From: Tannerellaceae bacterium
GTDB lineage: Bacteria; Bacteroidota; Bacteroidia; Bacteroidales; Tannerellaceae
Assembly: GCA_021201865.1 (NCBI GenBank)
Contig: JAJQEE010000220.1
Span: 1 to 41,784 of the forward strand
Length of the DNA: 41,784 nucleotides
Direction of reading: 5' to 3'
Position numbers and translations under genes: made by a program. Below the pieces are notes generated by a model that was not told the origin of the DNA, did not search any database, and worked only from the letters and a program-made list of their open reading frames with translations. Below, one piece after another: positions 33,553 through 41,784 of the stretch (position 1 is the stretch's first letter; every line of letters starts with the position of its first letter).

Positions 33553-35163
33553 TTAATACAATGCATTCGCTGAGTTCGGTGAAATATGTGTATTTGAACT
33601 CAACACCCGGGCAGGAACCGGGAATATTTCAAACAGCTTATTGTTAGACGCTTCCTTATCCCACCAGGAAGTGGTTACAAACTTATTGAAGCGGATCATA
33701 TCTGCACGACGGATACCTTCAAAGGCAAATTCTCTTCCTTTTTCTGCCAGGAACTCATCCATGGTCAACGTGGTCGTAGTGTATTGAGTACTTTCCCAGT
33801 CTGAATCTTCAAAAGCTCTCTGACGAACACTATTTACCAACTGAACTGCTTCATTGGTAGCTTTATTCCCATTTTTCCGCATCAGGGCTTCTGCCTTGTT
33901 GAAGAGTACTTCCGAAAGACGGAATATCACCCAGTCGTTATTCATATTGCCTCTGGCTCCTTCCTCGATCTCATACTTGATAGAACGTGCGCCACTATTC
34001 TCTTCCCCTTCTGTCATGGATTTGATATAATTGACCAGGACCAGGTCCTGCTCTTTATATTCTTCCTGCCCTTTCAGGGGTTCAGCGCTTGTGTCAAAGT
34101 AGTAGTTTCCATACAAATCTTTCTTGCGGGGATACTGTAGACCAATCAGGAAACCTTCTGTTTTTCTCTTATCATTATCTGCAAAAGAATCATAGAATGT
34201 AGGCTGTGTCACTAACCCATTCCAGGGTCCGTCCGTCAGGTTCCAACCTGTCTGGTGTGCATAATGCAACCAGCGTTGATACCAACCCATACCGTGTGCA
34301 TATACTTCATCATACAAAATAGTCCATATATTTTCTGTTGAGATCACATCATTGTTCACTTTGAAAGGATCATTCCAGTTCACATCCAATTGGTAGCCAC
34401 CATGATTGATGACCTCGTCACAAGCAGCAATACAATCATCCCAACGGGGAGTGCCGGTATATACTTCTGCGTTCAGATAGAGCCGGGATAACAAAGCATA
34501 TCCTCCCCATTTATTTACACGGCCGGCTGCATCTGTTTTACTTTCTGTCAGATGGGGAACATTTTCTTTCAGGTCTTTCTCTATAAAAGCAAAGATTTCC
34601 GCACGACTACTGGAAACCGGATTAATCTCCCCGATAGATTCTACAATAGGAGCTGTTTCAAACTGATCCATTACATACCAGTAGAAGAAAGCACGGCATA
34701 CTTTTAATTCGGCGATCGCCTGGGTTTTGGAAATAGGCATATATAGCTCTTCAAAATCCAGCGTTTCCAGATCATCCAGCATATTATTCACCAAACCGAT
34801 TCCCATATACAGGTTTGACCAGGAATTCTCGATCTGCGTATGTAGTGGAGTCCATTGGTGACGGTGCAGGTTAATCCAGTCACCGTTGTCAAAACCGTGT
34901 ACCCCTTTCTGAGGCCATGCAGCAGCATCTGCACTTAACTCATTACAGGACCAGGAAGCCTGGGCGACCTGCATCACCCCACAGAAGTGTCCCCAGGGAC
35001 GAAGCAATGCTGCAATTACTTCATCGGCATTATTATAATAGTTATCTTTTGTTACTTCACTGAAAATCTCCTCATCCAGATTCGTACATGAGTTTGTCAA
35101 TAAAGTCGCCCCGAACAAAAGAGCAAATATACTTTTCTTAAATATTGATTTCATATTCTTCAT
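33553..35163 (-). CDS. SusD/RagB family nutrient-binding outer-membrane lipoprotein
   Basis: A 536-aa surface lipoprotein that binds glycans over the SusC channel. The signal sequence ends in a lipobox-type Cys at residue 26 (LLTNSCTNLDEE). The all-helical TPR scaffold of SusD is visible, including LKVCRAFFYWYVMDQF and the C-terminal block EFAFEGIRRADMIRFNKF, which is highly conserved in this family. It begins 12 bp after susC, the invariant susC-susD order. The bound sugar cannot be read from sequence; the neighbouring GH92 suggests mannose-containing glycans. Confidence 0.95.
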   Translation of the reverse strand: MKNMKSIFKKSIFALLFGATLLTNSCTNLDEEIFSEVTKDNYYNNADEVIAALLRPWGHFCGVMQVAQASWSCNELSADAAAWPQKGVHGFDNGDWINLHRHQWTPLHTQIENSWSNLYMGIGLVNNMLDDLETLDFEELYMPISKTQAIAELKVCRAFFYWYVMDQFETAPIVESIGEINPVSSSRAEIFAFIEKDLKENVPHLTESKTDAAGRVNKWGGYALLSRLYLNAEVYTGTPRWDDCIAACDEVINHGGYQLDVNWNDPFKVNNDVISTENIWTILYDEVYAHGMGWYQRWLHYAHQTGWNLTDGPWNGLVTQPTFYDSFADNDKRKTEGFLIGLQYPRKKDLYGNYYFDTSAEPLKGQEEYKEQDLVLVNYIKSMTEGEENSGARSIKYEIEEGARGNMNNDWVIFRLSEVLFNKAEALMRKNGNKATNEAVQLVNSVRQRAFEDSDWESTQYTTTTLTMDEFLAEKGREFAFEGIRRADMIRFNKFVTTSWWDKEASNNKLFEIFPVPARVLSSNTHISPNSANALY

Positions 35164-35175
35164 TTTTACGACTTA

Positions 35176-38100
35176 TTAAAATCCGACATTAACACCTAAA
35201 GTAAACGTTCTTGTACTTGGGTACATACCCCGTTTGTCCAGACCGGCATCCAGACCGGTTACATTCACATCCGGAGTTAATCCGCTATATCCGGTAATAG
35301 TAGCCACATTGGTCACGTTTCCATAAATACGGAAATTACGGATATATTTATTTTCCTGGAAGTTGAAAGTATATCCTAATGTCAGGTTATCAATTTTAAG
35401 GAAATTACCTTTTTCAACAAAATAAGAAGAGAATAAAGGACTTTCCGTTGTTTTATTATCCAACGCATATTTATATACGTTTCTGCCCAAATCATCTAAT
35501 GTGTAAGAAGTTCCAAAATACAATTTACCTTCATTCAATACGTCAAAGTCAAACATTCCTCTCAGGAAGAAGCTAAAGTCGAAGTTCTTATAAGTAAAGG
35601 TATTTTGCAGACCCATCTTGTATTTAGGTAACCCATTTCCGATAAATGTACGGTCATCCGCATTCAGCCCGGGGATACCATCCAAATCCCGTAAGATATA
35701 ACGGCCTTCCGAATCAATTCCATCACAGATATAGCCATAGAATGAACCTACCGGGTGTCCTTCCTGTAAACGGAATGCTTTTCCCGGATTTCCCGGCGAA
35801 GGCAAGTCATAACGGTCTTCGTAGCTTGTCTGGTACATTTCATTGGACAGGGAGGTCAGTTTATTCTTTTCATAGGAGAATGTAAAGTTAGCCGTGTAAG
35901 AAAAGTCTCTGGTCTGCACAATTTCAGCATTCACTGCCAGCTCCAGACCGGTATTTCTCATCGTACCTACATTGGTCATGATCTTATCATGGATCAACGG
36001 AGGTTGTTGAGCGGTGTATTCACTAATCAAATCTTTTGTTATTCTTACATACCAGTCAATAGATCCATTCAAACGATTATTAAAGAAACCGTAGTCAAAA
36101 CCAATATTCAGGGATTTGTTTTTCTCCCATCTTAAATCCGGGTTCGGGTTGTTTTTAGGACCATAGGTAGCAGTCAGCCATTTATTGTTAAAAGAATCCC
36201 AGATCCCTGCACCTGTTCCGTATTTTACTAATGACATATACGGATCATTCGGTAAACTACCTGTGATACCATAACCGGCACGGAATTTCAGAATATCCAA
36301 TGCTTCAAATGTTTCCATAAACTCTTCTCTGGAGATCATCCAACCTGCGCTGACAGAAGGGAACCAGGCCCATTTATTGTTTGCACCGAATTTCGTTGAA
36401 CCTTCACGACGGATAGAAGCACTGGCCATATATTTACCATCATAGTTGTAGTTGAAACGTGCAAAGAATGCGATCAGTTTACTATAATCTTTATGGCTTT
36501 CCATTTTTGCTAATCCTTGTTTCAAATAGGAACCACCTTCCATATTATAAGGGCCAAAAGCATCCGTAAGGAAGTTATTATTTACCTGAGCAAAATATTC
36601 TTCGGTGAAATCCTGGTAACTGTACCCTAATAAACCGGTCAGATTATGCAGGTTAATAGAGGTGTTGTAGTTAGCCGTCCATTCCATCGTTTTATTTGTA
36701 TTATTCAAATAACGGTTGAATGCCTCACCTCCGTCACCATTCTTGATCGCACCATAAGACTTGTTACTCCGGTAGTAGTTAAATACTTTATCGTTCTTTT
36801 CCAATGCAAAGAATCCTGAGACCTGCAAACCGGTCATCACTTCGTAAGTTGCTTTGAAACTGTTCAGTAAGTTTTTAGATTCGGACGTACGGGTTTGTTG
36901 TTCCAGTTTTGCAATGGGGTTCCATTCTTCATAACCACCATAATTTTCATAATAACTTCCGTCTTCGTTATAGATAGGAAGAGTCGGGTTCATACGGGTA
37001 GCCTGATAGAATACATCGTAGTCGTTATATTTATCATCCCCTGTTCTTTTTTCATCACTGGCTAAATAATTAGCCTTTGTATATGAATTAGACATGTGAA
37101 AGGATAATAATAACTTGTCTTCTAAGGAGCGGTGGTTTACCATGATGGACCCATTGATCGTTTCACGGTCTGTTTTCATCGCAATACCTTCATTCCTACG
37201 ATAGTTCAAAGAGGCACGATAGTTCATTTTAGCACTACCGCCGGTAGCTGTTAAGTTATGGACGTGTGTAAAATTGCTTTTGTTCAACAACTTGTCATAG
37301 ATATCCTCTCTGCCACCAAAGTCAATCACTTTTTCCTCATTTCCGGTTTGCCTTCCATAAGCAGCAAATTCCTCGGCACTCAGAATATCAGGACGTGCAG
37401 CAATCGTTTCATGCATAATATATCCTGAATAGTCTACCTGCGAAACACCGACCAAAGGTCGTTTGGTCGTTACGATGATTACACCATTATTACCACGTGT
37501 ACCATAGATCGCAGCCGCAGAACCGTCTTTCAACACATCCATTGCTTCAATATCTTCCGGAGCAATAGCATTCAAAGAAGACATATTTCCCGGAATTCCG
37601 TCAATAATGATCAACGGTTCATTATTTCCTTTCAGAGAAGAGGCACCACGCATCTGGATATTAGGAGCCGCATTCGGGTCACCGGATGGACGGGAGATAG
37701 TCAAACCGGCTACACGCCCCTCCACTAACTGCATCGGGTTTACAACCGGTGCTTTATTAAAGTCAGCCGCTTTTACACTGGTAACAGAAGAAGTGATCTC
37801 TCCTTTTTTCTGAGTACCATACCCTACTACCACTACTTCATTCAGCAACTGGGTGTCCTCATCCAGAATAATATTCAAATTAGATTTACCTGCTACTTCC
37901 ACTTCCTGGCTGGCATATCCAATATAGGTAACGATCAACGTGGCATTTGCCGGAGCATCAATGGTAAAGTTTCCATCAAAATCAGTGATCGTACCGGTAG
38001 TCGTACCTTTGACCATCACATTCGCACCGATAATGGTCTCTCCTCTTTTATCTTTTACGACTCCGGTAATCCGGTCACTTTGTTGAGGAGCTGCTACAGA

Positions 38101-38481
38101 GGGCATATCTCTTTTATTACTCAGGATAATCTGGCGGTCTTCCACACGATAGGATACTTCCGAACCATCAAAGACTTTATTTAGCACACTGCCAATGGGC
38201 TGGTTCTTTTCCTTTACGTCTACAACCCGGTCCACATCGACCAATTTACTGTTGTATAGAAAATAGAATTCTGAACTCTCTTCAATAGCATTCAAAACTT
38301 CTTCTACTGTGGCATTTTGCATACTGAGCGAAATTCGGGCAGACTGGGAGTAAGAAACTTCTGCCTTTGCCTGGAAAAGAAGAACAAATAATAGACATAC
38401 TGTTATTCTCATTGCAATAGGGATTTTTTTCAATAGACCGTAAAAGGGTCTAAATGCTTTGACATTAATTTTTTTATTCAT
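35176..38481 (-). CDS. SusC/RagA family TonB-dependent transporter with N-terminal STN signalling domain
   Basis: A 1101-aa outer-membrane importer. After a signal sequence (hydrophobic run around residues 24-43) come an STN/secretin-like domain at about 50-125 (MQNATVEEVLNAIEESSEFYF, shown in part), a carboxypeptidase-regulatory-like domain at about 138-210 (ITGVVKDKRGETIIGANV), the NEVVVVGYGTQKKGEI segment, a plug and a 22-strand barrel. An STN domain marks transporters that signal substrate binding through an anti-sigma factor to an ECF sigma, which matches the two genes upstream. The start at 38481 gives a long basic n-region; Met24 (MRITVCLLF) is an alternative. Confidence 0.95.
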   Translation of the reverse strand: MNKKINVKAFRPFYGLLKKIPIAMRITVCLLFVLLFQAKAEVSYSQSARISLSMQNATVEEVLNAIEESSEFYFLYNSKLVDVDRVVDVKEKNQPIGSVLNKVFDGSEVSYRVEDRQIILSNKRDMPSVAAPQQSDRITGVVKDKRGETIIGANVMVKGTTTGTITDFDGNFTIDAPANATLIVTYIGYASQEVEVAGKSNLNIILDEDTQLLNEVVVVGYGTQKKGEITSSVTSVKAADFNKAPVVNPMQLVEGRVAGLTISRPSGDPNAAPNIQMRGASSLKGNNEPLIIIDGIPGNMSSLNAIAPEDIEAMDVLKDGSAAAIYGTRGNNGVIIVTTKRPLVGVSQVDYSGYIMHETIAARPDILSAEEFAAYGRQTGNEEKVIDFGGREDIYDKLLNKSNFTHVHNLTATGGSAKMNYRASLNYRRNEGIAMKTDRETINGSIMVNHRSLEDKLLLSFHMSNSYTKANYLASDEKRTGDDKYNDYDVFYQATRMNPTLPIYNEDGSYYENYGGYEEWNPIAKLEQQTRTSESKNLLNSFKATYEVMTGLQVSGFFALEKNDKVFNYYRSNKSYGAIKNGDGGEAFNRYLNNTNKTMEWTANYNTSINLHNLTGLLGYSYQDFTEEYFAQVNNNFLTDAFGPYNMEGGSYLKQGLAKMESHKDYSKLIAFFARFNYNYDGKYMASASIRREGSTKFGANNKWAWFPSVSAGWMISREEFMETFEALDILKFRAGYGITGSLPNDPYMSLVKYGTGAGIWDSFNNKWLTATYGPKNNPNPDLRWEKNKSLNIGFDYGFFNNRLNGSIDWYVRITKDLISEYTAQQPPLIHDKIMTNVGTMRNTGLELAVNAEIVQTRDFSYTANFTFSYEKNKLTSLSNEMYQTSYEDRYDLPSPGNPGKAFRLQEGHPVGSFYGYICDGIDSEGRYILRDLDGIPGLNADDRTFIGNGLPKYKMGLQNTFTYKNFDFSFFLRGMFDFDVLNEGKLYFGTSYTLDDLGRNVYKYALDNKTTESPLFSSYFVEKGNFLKIDNLTLGYTFNFQENKYIRNFRIYGNVTNVATITGYSGLTPDVNVTGLDAGLDKRGMYPSTRTFTLGVNVGF

Positions 38482-38488
38482 ACGTTTA
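38458..38488 (+). promoter_or_regulatory. Rightward promoter antisense to the susC start
   Basis: TTTG at 38458-38461, a 19-nt gap, then TACGTTTA at 38481-38488, one base from the TAnnTTTG consensus. It points away from susC coding sense and covers the susC start codon on the opposite strand. A transcript would begin near 38493. Confidence 0.6.
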
Positions 38489-38492
38489 CATG

Positions 38493-38610
38493 CTTTGTTG
38501 ATTAATAGTTAATTAATTGACCGTTTGCTTACCGTTAGGTGAGATTTTCGTAAGCAAACGCAAATAGGTCTTTCAGGGAGGCGTGTCTAAACGTTTCCCT
38601 GACTGTTTTT
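38493..38610 (+). ncRNA. Predicted cis-antisense small RNA over the susC leader (DonS-like)
   Basis: A roughly 118-nt RNA is predicted from the promoter at 38458-38488 to an intrinsic terminator. It contains a first hairpin, CGTTTGCTTAC/GTAAGCAAACG (38522-38532 with 38550-38560). The terminator is a 12-bp stem (38573-38584 with 38591-38602, loop GTCTAA) followed by CTGTTTTT. Two pairs in this stem are G-U on the plus-strand RNA but would be C-A mismatches in RNA from the minus strand, so the structure favours rightward transcription. The RNA would be fully complementary to the susC 5' leader. Antisense RNAs of this kind (DonS in Bacteroides fragilis) repress ECF/FecR-type PULs. No expression evidence is available here. 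Confidence 0.6.
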
Positions 38611-38698
38611 CATTGTTTACTCATTTATCATAGGCAATAGATTAAATTTAAAAGTTAACATTCTCAATATGCTGATATTACATTCCCAATTGTGTTTT

Positions 38699-39775
38699 TT
38701 ATAATAGCCGTATAATTACTTTTCGTTTAGTATAAGAAAAATCATCCCTTCGTTGTGGTTCTATATATCTCCACTCTAAGGGAGCGGATTGTTTCAATAA
38801 ATTCAGGATATCTGTTAATGTCTCCGTAGTAAAGGTGGCGGAATACTCATATTGATGTAATTCCTTTCCATGCAACTCTATATCGACATTGAAATGTTGG
38901 GACAAACGCCGGGAAATCTCCGGCATCTTGGCTCGCCGGAAAACCATTTTGCCATCTTTCCAGGCCGTCTTGGCATACAGATTCACATTGGATACTAAAA
39001 TATCATCCTCTCCTTTACGGGTAAATGCCATCTGTCCGGGAGACAAGACTTTAGAAAAAGAGGTGTCTTTCCCATCTTTGGTCACTTCCACATTCCCATC
39101 CGCCAGCACCGTTTCAATCCATAACTGGTCCTCATACGCATTCACATTGAACTCCGTACCATATGCACTCACACAGACTCCATCCGGCAGCAACACATCA
39201 AAACGATTTTCCGGATCTGCCTTTACTTTAAAATAAGCCTCTCCTATCAAACGAACCTGACGGGTGTCCGAGACAAACCGTTGTGGGTAACGCAACGTAC
39301 TCCCCGAATTCAAAGAGACTTCCGAACTGTCTGGTAAAATGATTTTAGAGATAAGACCATAAGCAGTCGTAACTTCAATTTCATCCTGAACCCCATGCTG
39401 AATATCCGTTAACCGGTTTGAAAGGTAACAGGTTGTATATAATAAAGGTATAACAGAAGCAGCAATTAGAATTTTCGCAGCTTTCCAGCTCCTTTCCATA
39501 GATTGATTCAGCCATAAACTCCAGGAGAGTTTTTTCCAGCCACGGGAAATATCAATTTCCTGTTGACGTTTTAATGTTTCCGTAGCCTGCCAAATAAACC
39601 GGATGTCTTCGACCTCTTTCCGAAAGTCCGGATGCTGCTGTACATAATGTTCAAAAGCAACCTGCTGTTCCTCGTTGAGTTCCCCCTGAAGATAGGGGAT
39701 GATATGTGTTTCGTCTATATTCACGTATTGCCGTTTTTTCACTTCACAATCAATAGACGTAGAGCTTCCCTTCAT
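38699..39775 (-). CDS. FecR family anti-sigma factor / signal transducer
   Basis: A 358-aa inner-membrane protein. The N-terminal cytosolic part (about 1-90, with ELNEEQQVAFEHYVQQHPDF) holds the sigma factor. One transmembrane helix lies around residues 95-115 (KILIAASVIPLLYTTCYL). The periplasmic FecR domain includes KIILPDSSEVSLNSGSTLRY, and the DUF4974 C-terminus includes YSATFTTETLTDILNLLK. It passes the signal from the STN domain of SusC to the sigma factor. It lies 71 bp after the sigma gene and 217 bp before susC, with the predicted antisense RNA in that gap. Confidence 0.95.
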   Translation of the reverse strand: MKGSSTSIDCEVKKRQYVNIDETHIIPYLQGELNEEQQVAFEHYVQQHPDFRKEVEDIRFIWQATETLKRQQEIDISRGWKKLSWSLWLNQSMERSWKAAKILIAASVIPLLYTTCYLSNRLTDIQHGVQDEIEVTTAYGLISKIILPDSSEVSLNSGSTLRYPQRFVSDTRQVRLIGEAYFKVKADPENRFDVLLPDGVCVSAYGTEFNVNAYEDQLWIETVLADGNVEVTKDGKDTSFSKVLSPGQMAFTRKGEDDILVSNVNLYAKTAWKDGKMVFRRAKMPEISRRLSQHFNVDIELHGKELHQYEYSATFTTETLTDILNLLKQSAPLEWRYIEPQRRDDFSYTKRKVIIRLL

Positions 39776-39846
39776 ACCCTATGAAAAGTGAACATTTTTT
39801 TGTTTTTACGAACGGTTAAATAAAAGAAGTCGTTAGTTCTGCACGT

Positions 39847-40428
39847 TTACCACAAAAATAGAATAACAAAAGGAAGATAATCTTTTAGTTCCACCCGGAG
39901 GATTTTAAGAGCTTTACTCATATAGGCTTCCACTGTTTTTACCGAAATATTAAGTTGAGAGGCTATTTCCGAATAGGTCTTCCCTTCAAACCGGTTCATT
40001 TCAAAAACCAGGCGTATATTATCCGGCAACTTATTCAGGGATTCATGGATCATTTCCTCCAGTTCACGAATGGTATAAATATCATCCGAAGTCATCATCT
40101 GATGATTTAATAGAGATTGATACGTCCGGTAGTTCTCTTCCGTATCCCGTTTGCGTTGGTGGTCTATACAACTATTCTTGACGGCGGTCACTAAAAAATT
40201 CCGTGCGGAAGTATTTATTTCCAATCGTTTCCGGTTTTTCCAGATCTTCAGGAAAACCTCCTGGACAATATCCTCACATGTCTCCTTATCCGGAATGTAA
40301 CGGGCTGCAAAAACACATAAAGGTGGAAAAAAGTTATAAAATAGTAAACGGAAAGCTTCCTCGTCATCTTTTAAGGCGATCTTCCAGAATAAAGAATCAA
40401 CCGACAATTGTGTTTCGTTTAGTGCCAT
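39847..40428 (-). CDS. ECF-type RNA polymerase sigma-70 factor (Bacteroides PUL type)
   Basis: A 193-aa sigma factor. Region 2 contains CVFAARYIPDKETCEDIVQEVFLKIW (quoted in part as DIVQEVFLKIW) and region 4 contains GKTYSEIASQLNISVKTVEAY, the helix-turn-helix that reads the -35 element. The frame opens at 40485, but the candidate -7 box at 40490-40483 overlaps that codon, so the ATG at 40428 (MALNETQLSVDSLFW) is used; it also gives the usual family length. Released from FecR, it should transcribe susC and susD. Confidence 0.93.
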   Translation of the reverse strand: MALNETQLSVDSLFWKIALKDDEEAFRLLFYNFFPPLCVFAARYIPDKETCEDIVQEVFLKIWKNRKRLEINTSARNFLVTAVKNSCIDHQRKRDTEENYRTYQSLLNHQMMTSDDIYTIRELEEMIHESLNKLPDNIRLVFEMNRFEGKTYSEIASQLNISVKTVEAYMSKALKILRVELKDYLPFVILFLW

Positions 40429-40482
40429 GAACTGGTCAAATAAAAGTGTATAGTGCTTCGATATCTTCCCCCTTATATTTGA

Positions 40483-40490
40483 CAAAATTA
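40483..40490 (-). promoter_or_regulatory. Candidate -7 element for the ECF sigma gene
   Basis: Minus strand TAATTTTG fits TAnnTTTG and lies 54 nt upstream of the ATG at 40428. No clear -33 box is seen. Confidence 0.4.
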
Positions 40491-40579
40491 AAAGATTATT
40501 ACATATAAACAGTAAATTACGCCAGATTTAACATCCGGCATAATTCACTTCCAGCCCTATCTTAAGATTTACTTTCTTT

Positions 40580-41599
40580 TTATAATACTCTCTTTAAAGT
40601 CTTCTCAAAACTTTGCAGGTCCTCCATCGTGGTATCCCATGAGGTAACCAGACGCACTTCCGAGATCTCTTCATTCCAATAATAAAAATAATAGGTTTCC
40701 AATAGTTTCTCCGCAGCCTCTGCCGGTATGGTAAAGAACAACTGATTCGATTCCACTTTCTGAGTAAATTTTATCTGAGGATACTGAAGCAGTATATCGG
40801 CAAGTTTCCGGGCATAGGTATTAGCCCGCTTCGCATTTTCAAACCAAACCTCTTTTTCCAGGTAAGGAATAAACTGGGCAGATAAAAATCGCTGTTTGGA
40901 AGCTAACTGGGCAGATTGTTTCCGGAAATATTCCAGATTTTCCGTAATTTCAGGCCGGAAAGAGATCACTGCTTCTCCCATCATCATCCCGTTTTTAGTT
41001 CCTCCAAAACTCAGAATATCCACTCCGGCATCTACAGTCAGTTCTTTCATGGAACATCCCAAGTAAACACAGGCATTTGCCAGCCGCGCTCCGTCCATAT
41101 GTAAATACATATCATATGAATGAAGCAGATCTGCAATGGCTCTTACCTCTTCTATCGTATAAACAGTCCCCAATTCGGAAACCTGGGAGATATAAACCAC
41201 TTTAGGTTGTGGATGATGGCACACTCCAAAGTTATGTAATTTTGGTTTTATCAACTCCGGAGTCAGCTTCCCATCATTGGTAGAAATAGGCACAATAGTT
41301 GCTCCCGTCATCCGGGACGGTGCTCCACACTCATCCACATAAATATGAGCTGTCTCTGCACAGATAATACTATGGAACGAACGGGTGACTGCCTGTAAGG
41401 CCACAGAGTTCGCCCCGGTTCCGTTAAACACAAAAAAAGGAGACGCCTTTTCTCCGAATATCTCTTTTAACTTCTCTGTTGCTGTTTTGGTCCAGGGATC
41501 ACTCCCGTAACCAACCGCATGATTATCATTCGCTTTCAGAATAGCCTCCATCACCAACGGATGGACCCCTGAATTGTTATCACTGGCAAAACTTCTCAT
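40580..41599 (-). CDS. ltaE: Low-specificity L-threonine aldolase
   Basis: A 339-aa PLP enzyme that cleaves threonine or allo-threonine to glycine and acetaldehyde. Seen: FASDNNSGVHPLVMEAI at the N-terminus, HMDGARLANA with the PLP-ring Asp (near residue 169), and SFGGTKNGMM with the Schiff-base Lys near 202. The frame is open to 41656, but a consensus promoter lies inside that extension (41650-41619), so translation starts at 41599 (MRSFASDN). It is a single-gene unit upstream of the PUL regulators and shows no functional tie to them. Confidence 0.93.
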   Translation of the reverse strand: MRSFASDNNSGVHPLVMEAILKANDNHAVGYGSDPWTKTATEKLKEIFGEKASPFFVFNGTGANSVALQAVTRSFHSIICAETAHIYVDECGAPSRMTGATIVPISTNDGKLTPELIKPKLHNFGVCHHPQPKVVYISQVSELGTVYTIEEVRAIADLLHSYDMYLHMDGARLANACVYLGCSMKELTVDAGVDILSFGGTKNGMMMGEAVISFRPEITENLEYFRKQSAQLASKQRFLSAQFIPYLEKEVWFENAKRANTYARKLADILLQYPQIKFTQKVESNQLFFTIPAEAAEKLLETYYFYYWNEEISEVRLVTSWDTTMEDLQSFEKTLKRVL

Positions 41600-41618
41600 A
41601 TACTTCTGAATTTTCTGC

Positions 41619-41650
41619 CAAAAGTATACATTTCTATAAGAGTTGACAAA
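41619..41650 (-). promoter_or_regulatory. Consensus promoter of the threonine aldolase gene
   Basis: Minus strand: TTTG at 41650-41647, a 20-nt gap, then TACTTTTG at 41626-41619. Both boxes match. The leader is about 15 nt, which fixes the start at 41599. The remaining 41651-41784 is A/T-rich with nothing else recognisable. Confidence 0.8.
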
Positions 41651-41784
41651 TAACATATTTCTTAATTATTCAAAAGAAGATAAATATTTATATCTGTTAT
41701 AATAATAACACTTTTTTAATAATAATTGATGCCAAATAACATATCTATTTATTTTTATATTTAATTAAAATATTTGATTATTGT

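Noticed and set aside
30990-40428. Novel phage-defence or secretion system within the large leftward block
   Set aside because: All five genes have clear PUL identities (ECF sigma, FecR, SusC, SusD, GH92); nothing is left unexplained except the antisense RNA.

Overview
The window looks like a chromosomal segment of a gut-type member of the Bacteroidota, order Bacteroidales. The evidence is an ECF sigma / FecR / SusC / SusD polysaccharide-utilization locus, a GH92 and a GH51 glycosidase, Bacteroides-type promoters (TTTG, a 19-20 nt gap, then TAnnTTTG) in front of many genes, and almost no Shine-Dalgarno sequences. I cannot name the genus. No phage, plasmid, CRISPR or transposase gene is present; the accessory character lies in the intergenic DNA.

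Layout. 1-6.7 kb: mnmE between two copies of a hairpin-rich repeat, then a DUF362 ferredoxin, a DUF1080 protein, a nitroreductase, another repeat copy and rpiA. 6.8-10.1 kb: a membrane metallophosphoesterase, then a Tsx-like outer-membrane protein (DUF5020) next to an AzgA-type purine permease, closed by a strong two-way terminator. 10.1-15 kb: an M13 peptidase lipoprotein, a GH51 arabinofuranosidase and a sugar nucleotidyltransferase. 15.2-17.4 kb: two tandem paralogous HTH proteins of unknown role with a 43-codon ORF between them. 17.5-20.5 kb: an exported and a cytosolic cyclophilin, a 26-bp inverted-repeat element and a MATE transporter. 20.5-24 kb: a leftward cluster TetR, KAS III, FabG, RluA-type synthase. 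24-25.6 kb: initiator tRNA-Met, then cbpA-cbpM. 25.6-28.4 kb: a gap with a 92-nt near-perfect palindrome, a deacetylase/serine-hydrolase fusion and another repeat copy. 28.4-30.8 kb: a purine salvage operon (xanthine permease, xpt, thioesterase). 31-40.4 kb: the PUL (GH92, SusD, SusC, FecR, ECF sigma). 40.6-41.6 kb: a threonine aldolase.

How the genes work together. Two separate loci serve purine uptake and salvage. The PUL has the classical trans-envelope signalling layout: SusC carries an N-terminal STN domain that would signal through FecR to the sigma factor, and GH92 points to alpha-mannosides such as N-glycans. Between fecR and susC the opposite strand carries a near-consensus promoter and a terminator whose G-U pairs form only in RNA from that strand. 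This predicts a cis-antisense RNA over the susC leader.

The most unusual feature is the repeat family at five loci (about 1-280, 1764-2355, 5469-5885, 20565-20820, 28105-28300). Each full copy is a symmetric array of small hairpins. The stems change sequence by paired substitutions, while nearly all the classifiable loops keep a GNA triloop or GNRA tetraloop rule, on the top strand in the left half and on the bottom strand in the right half.
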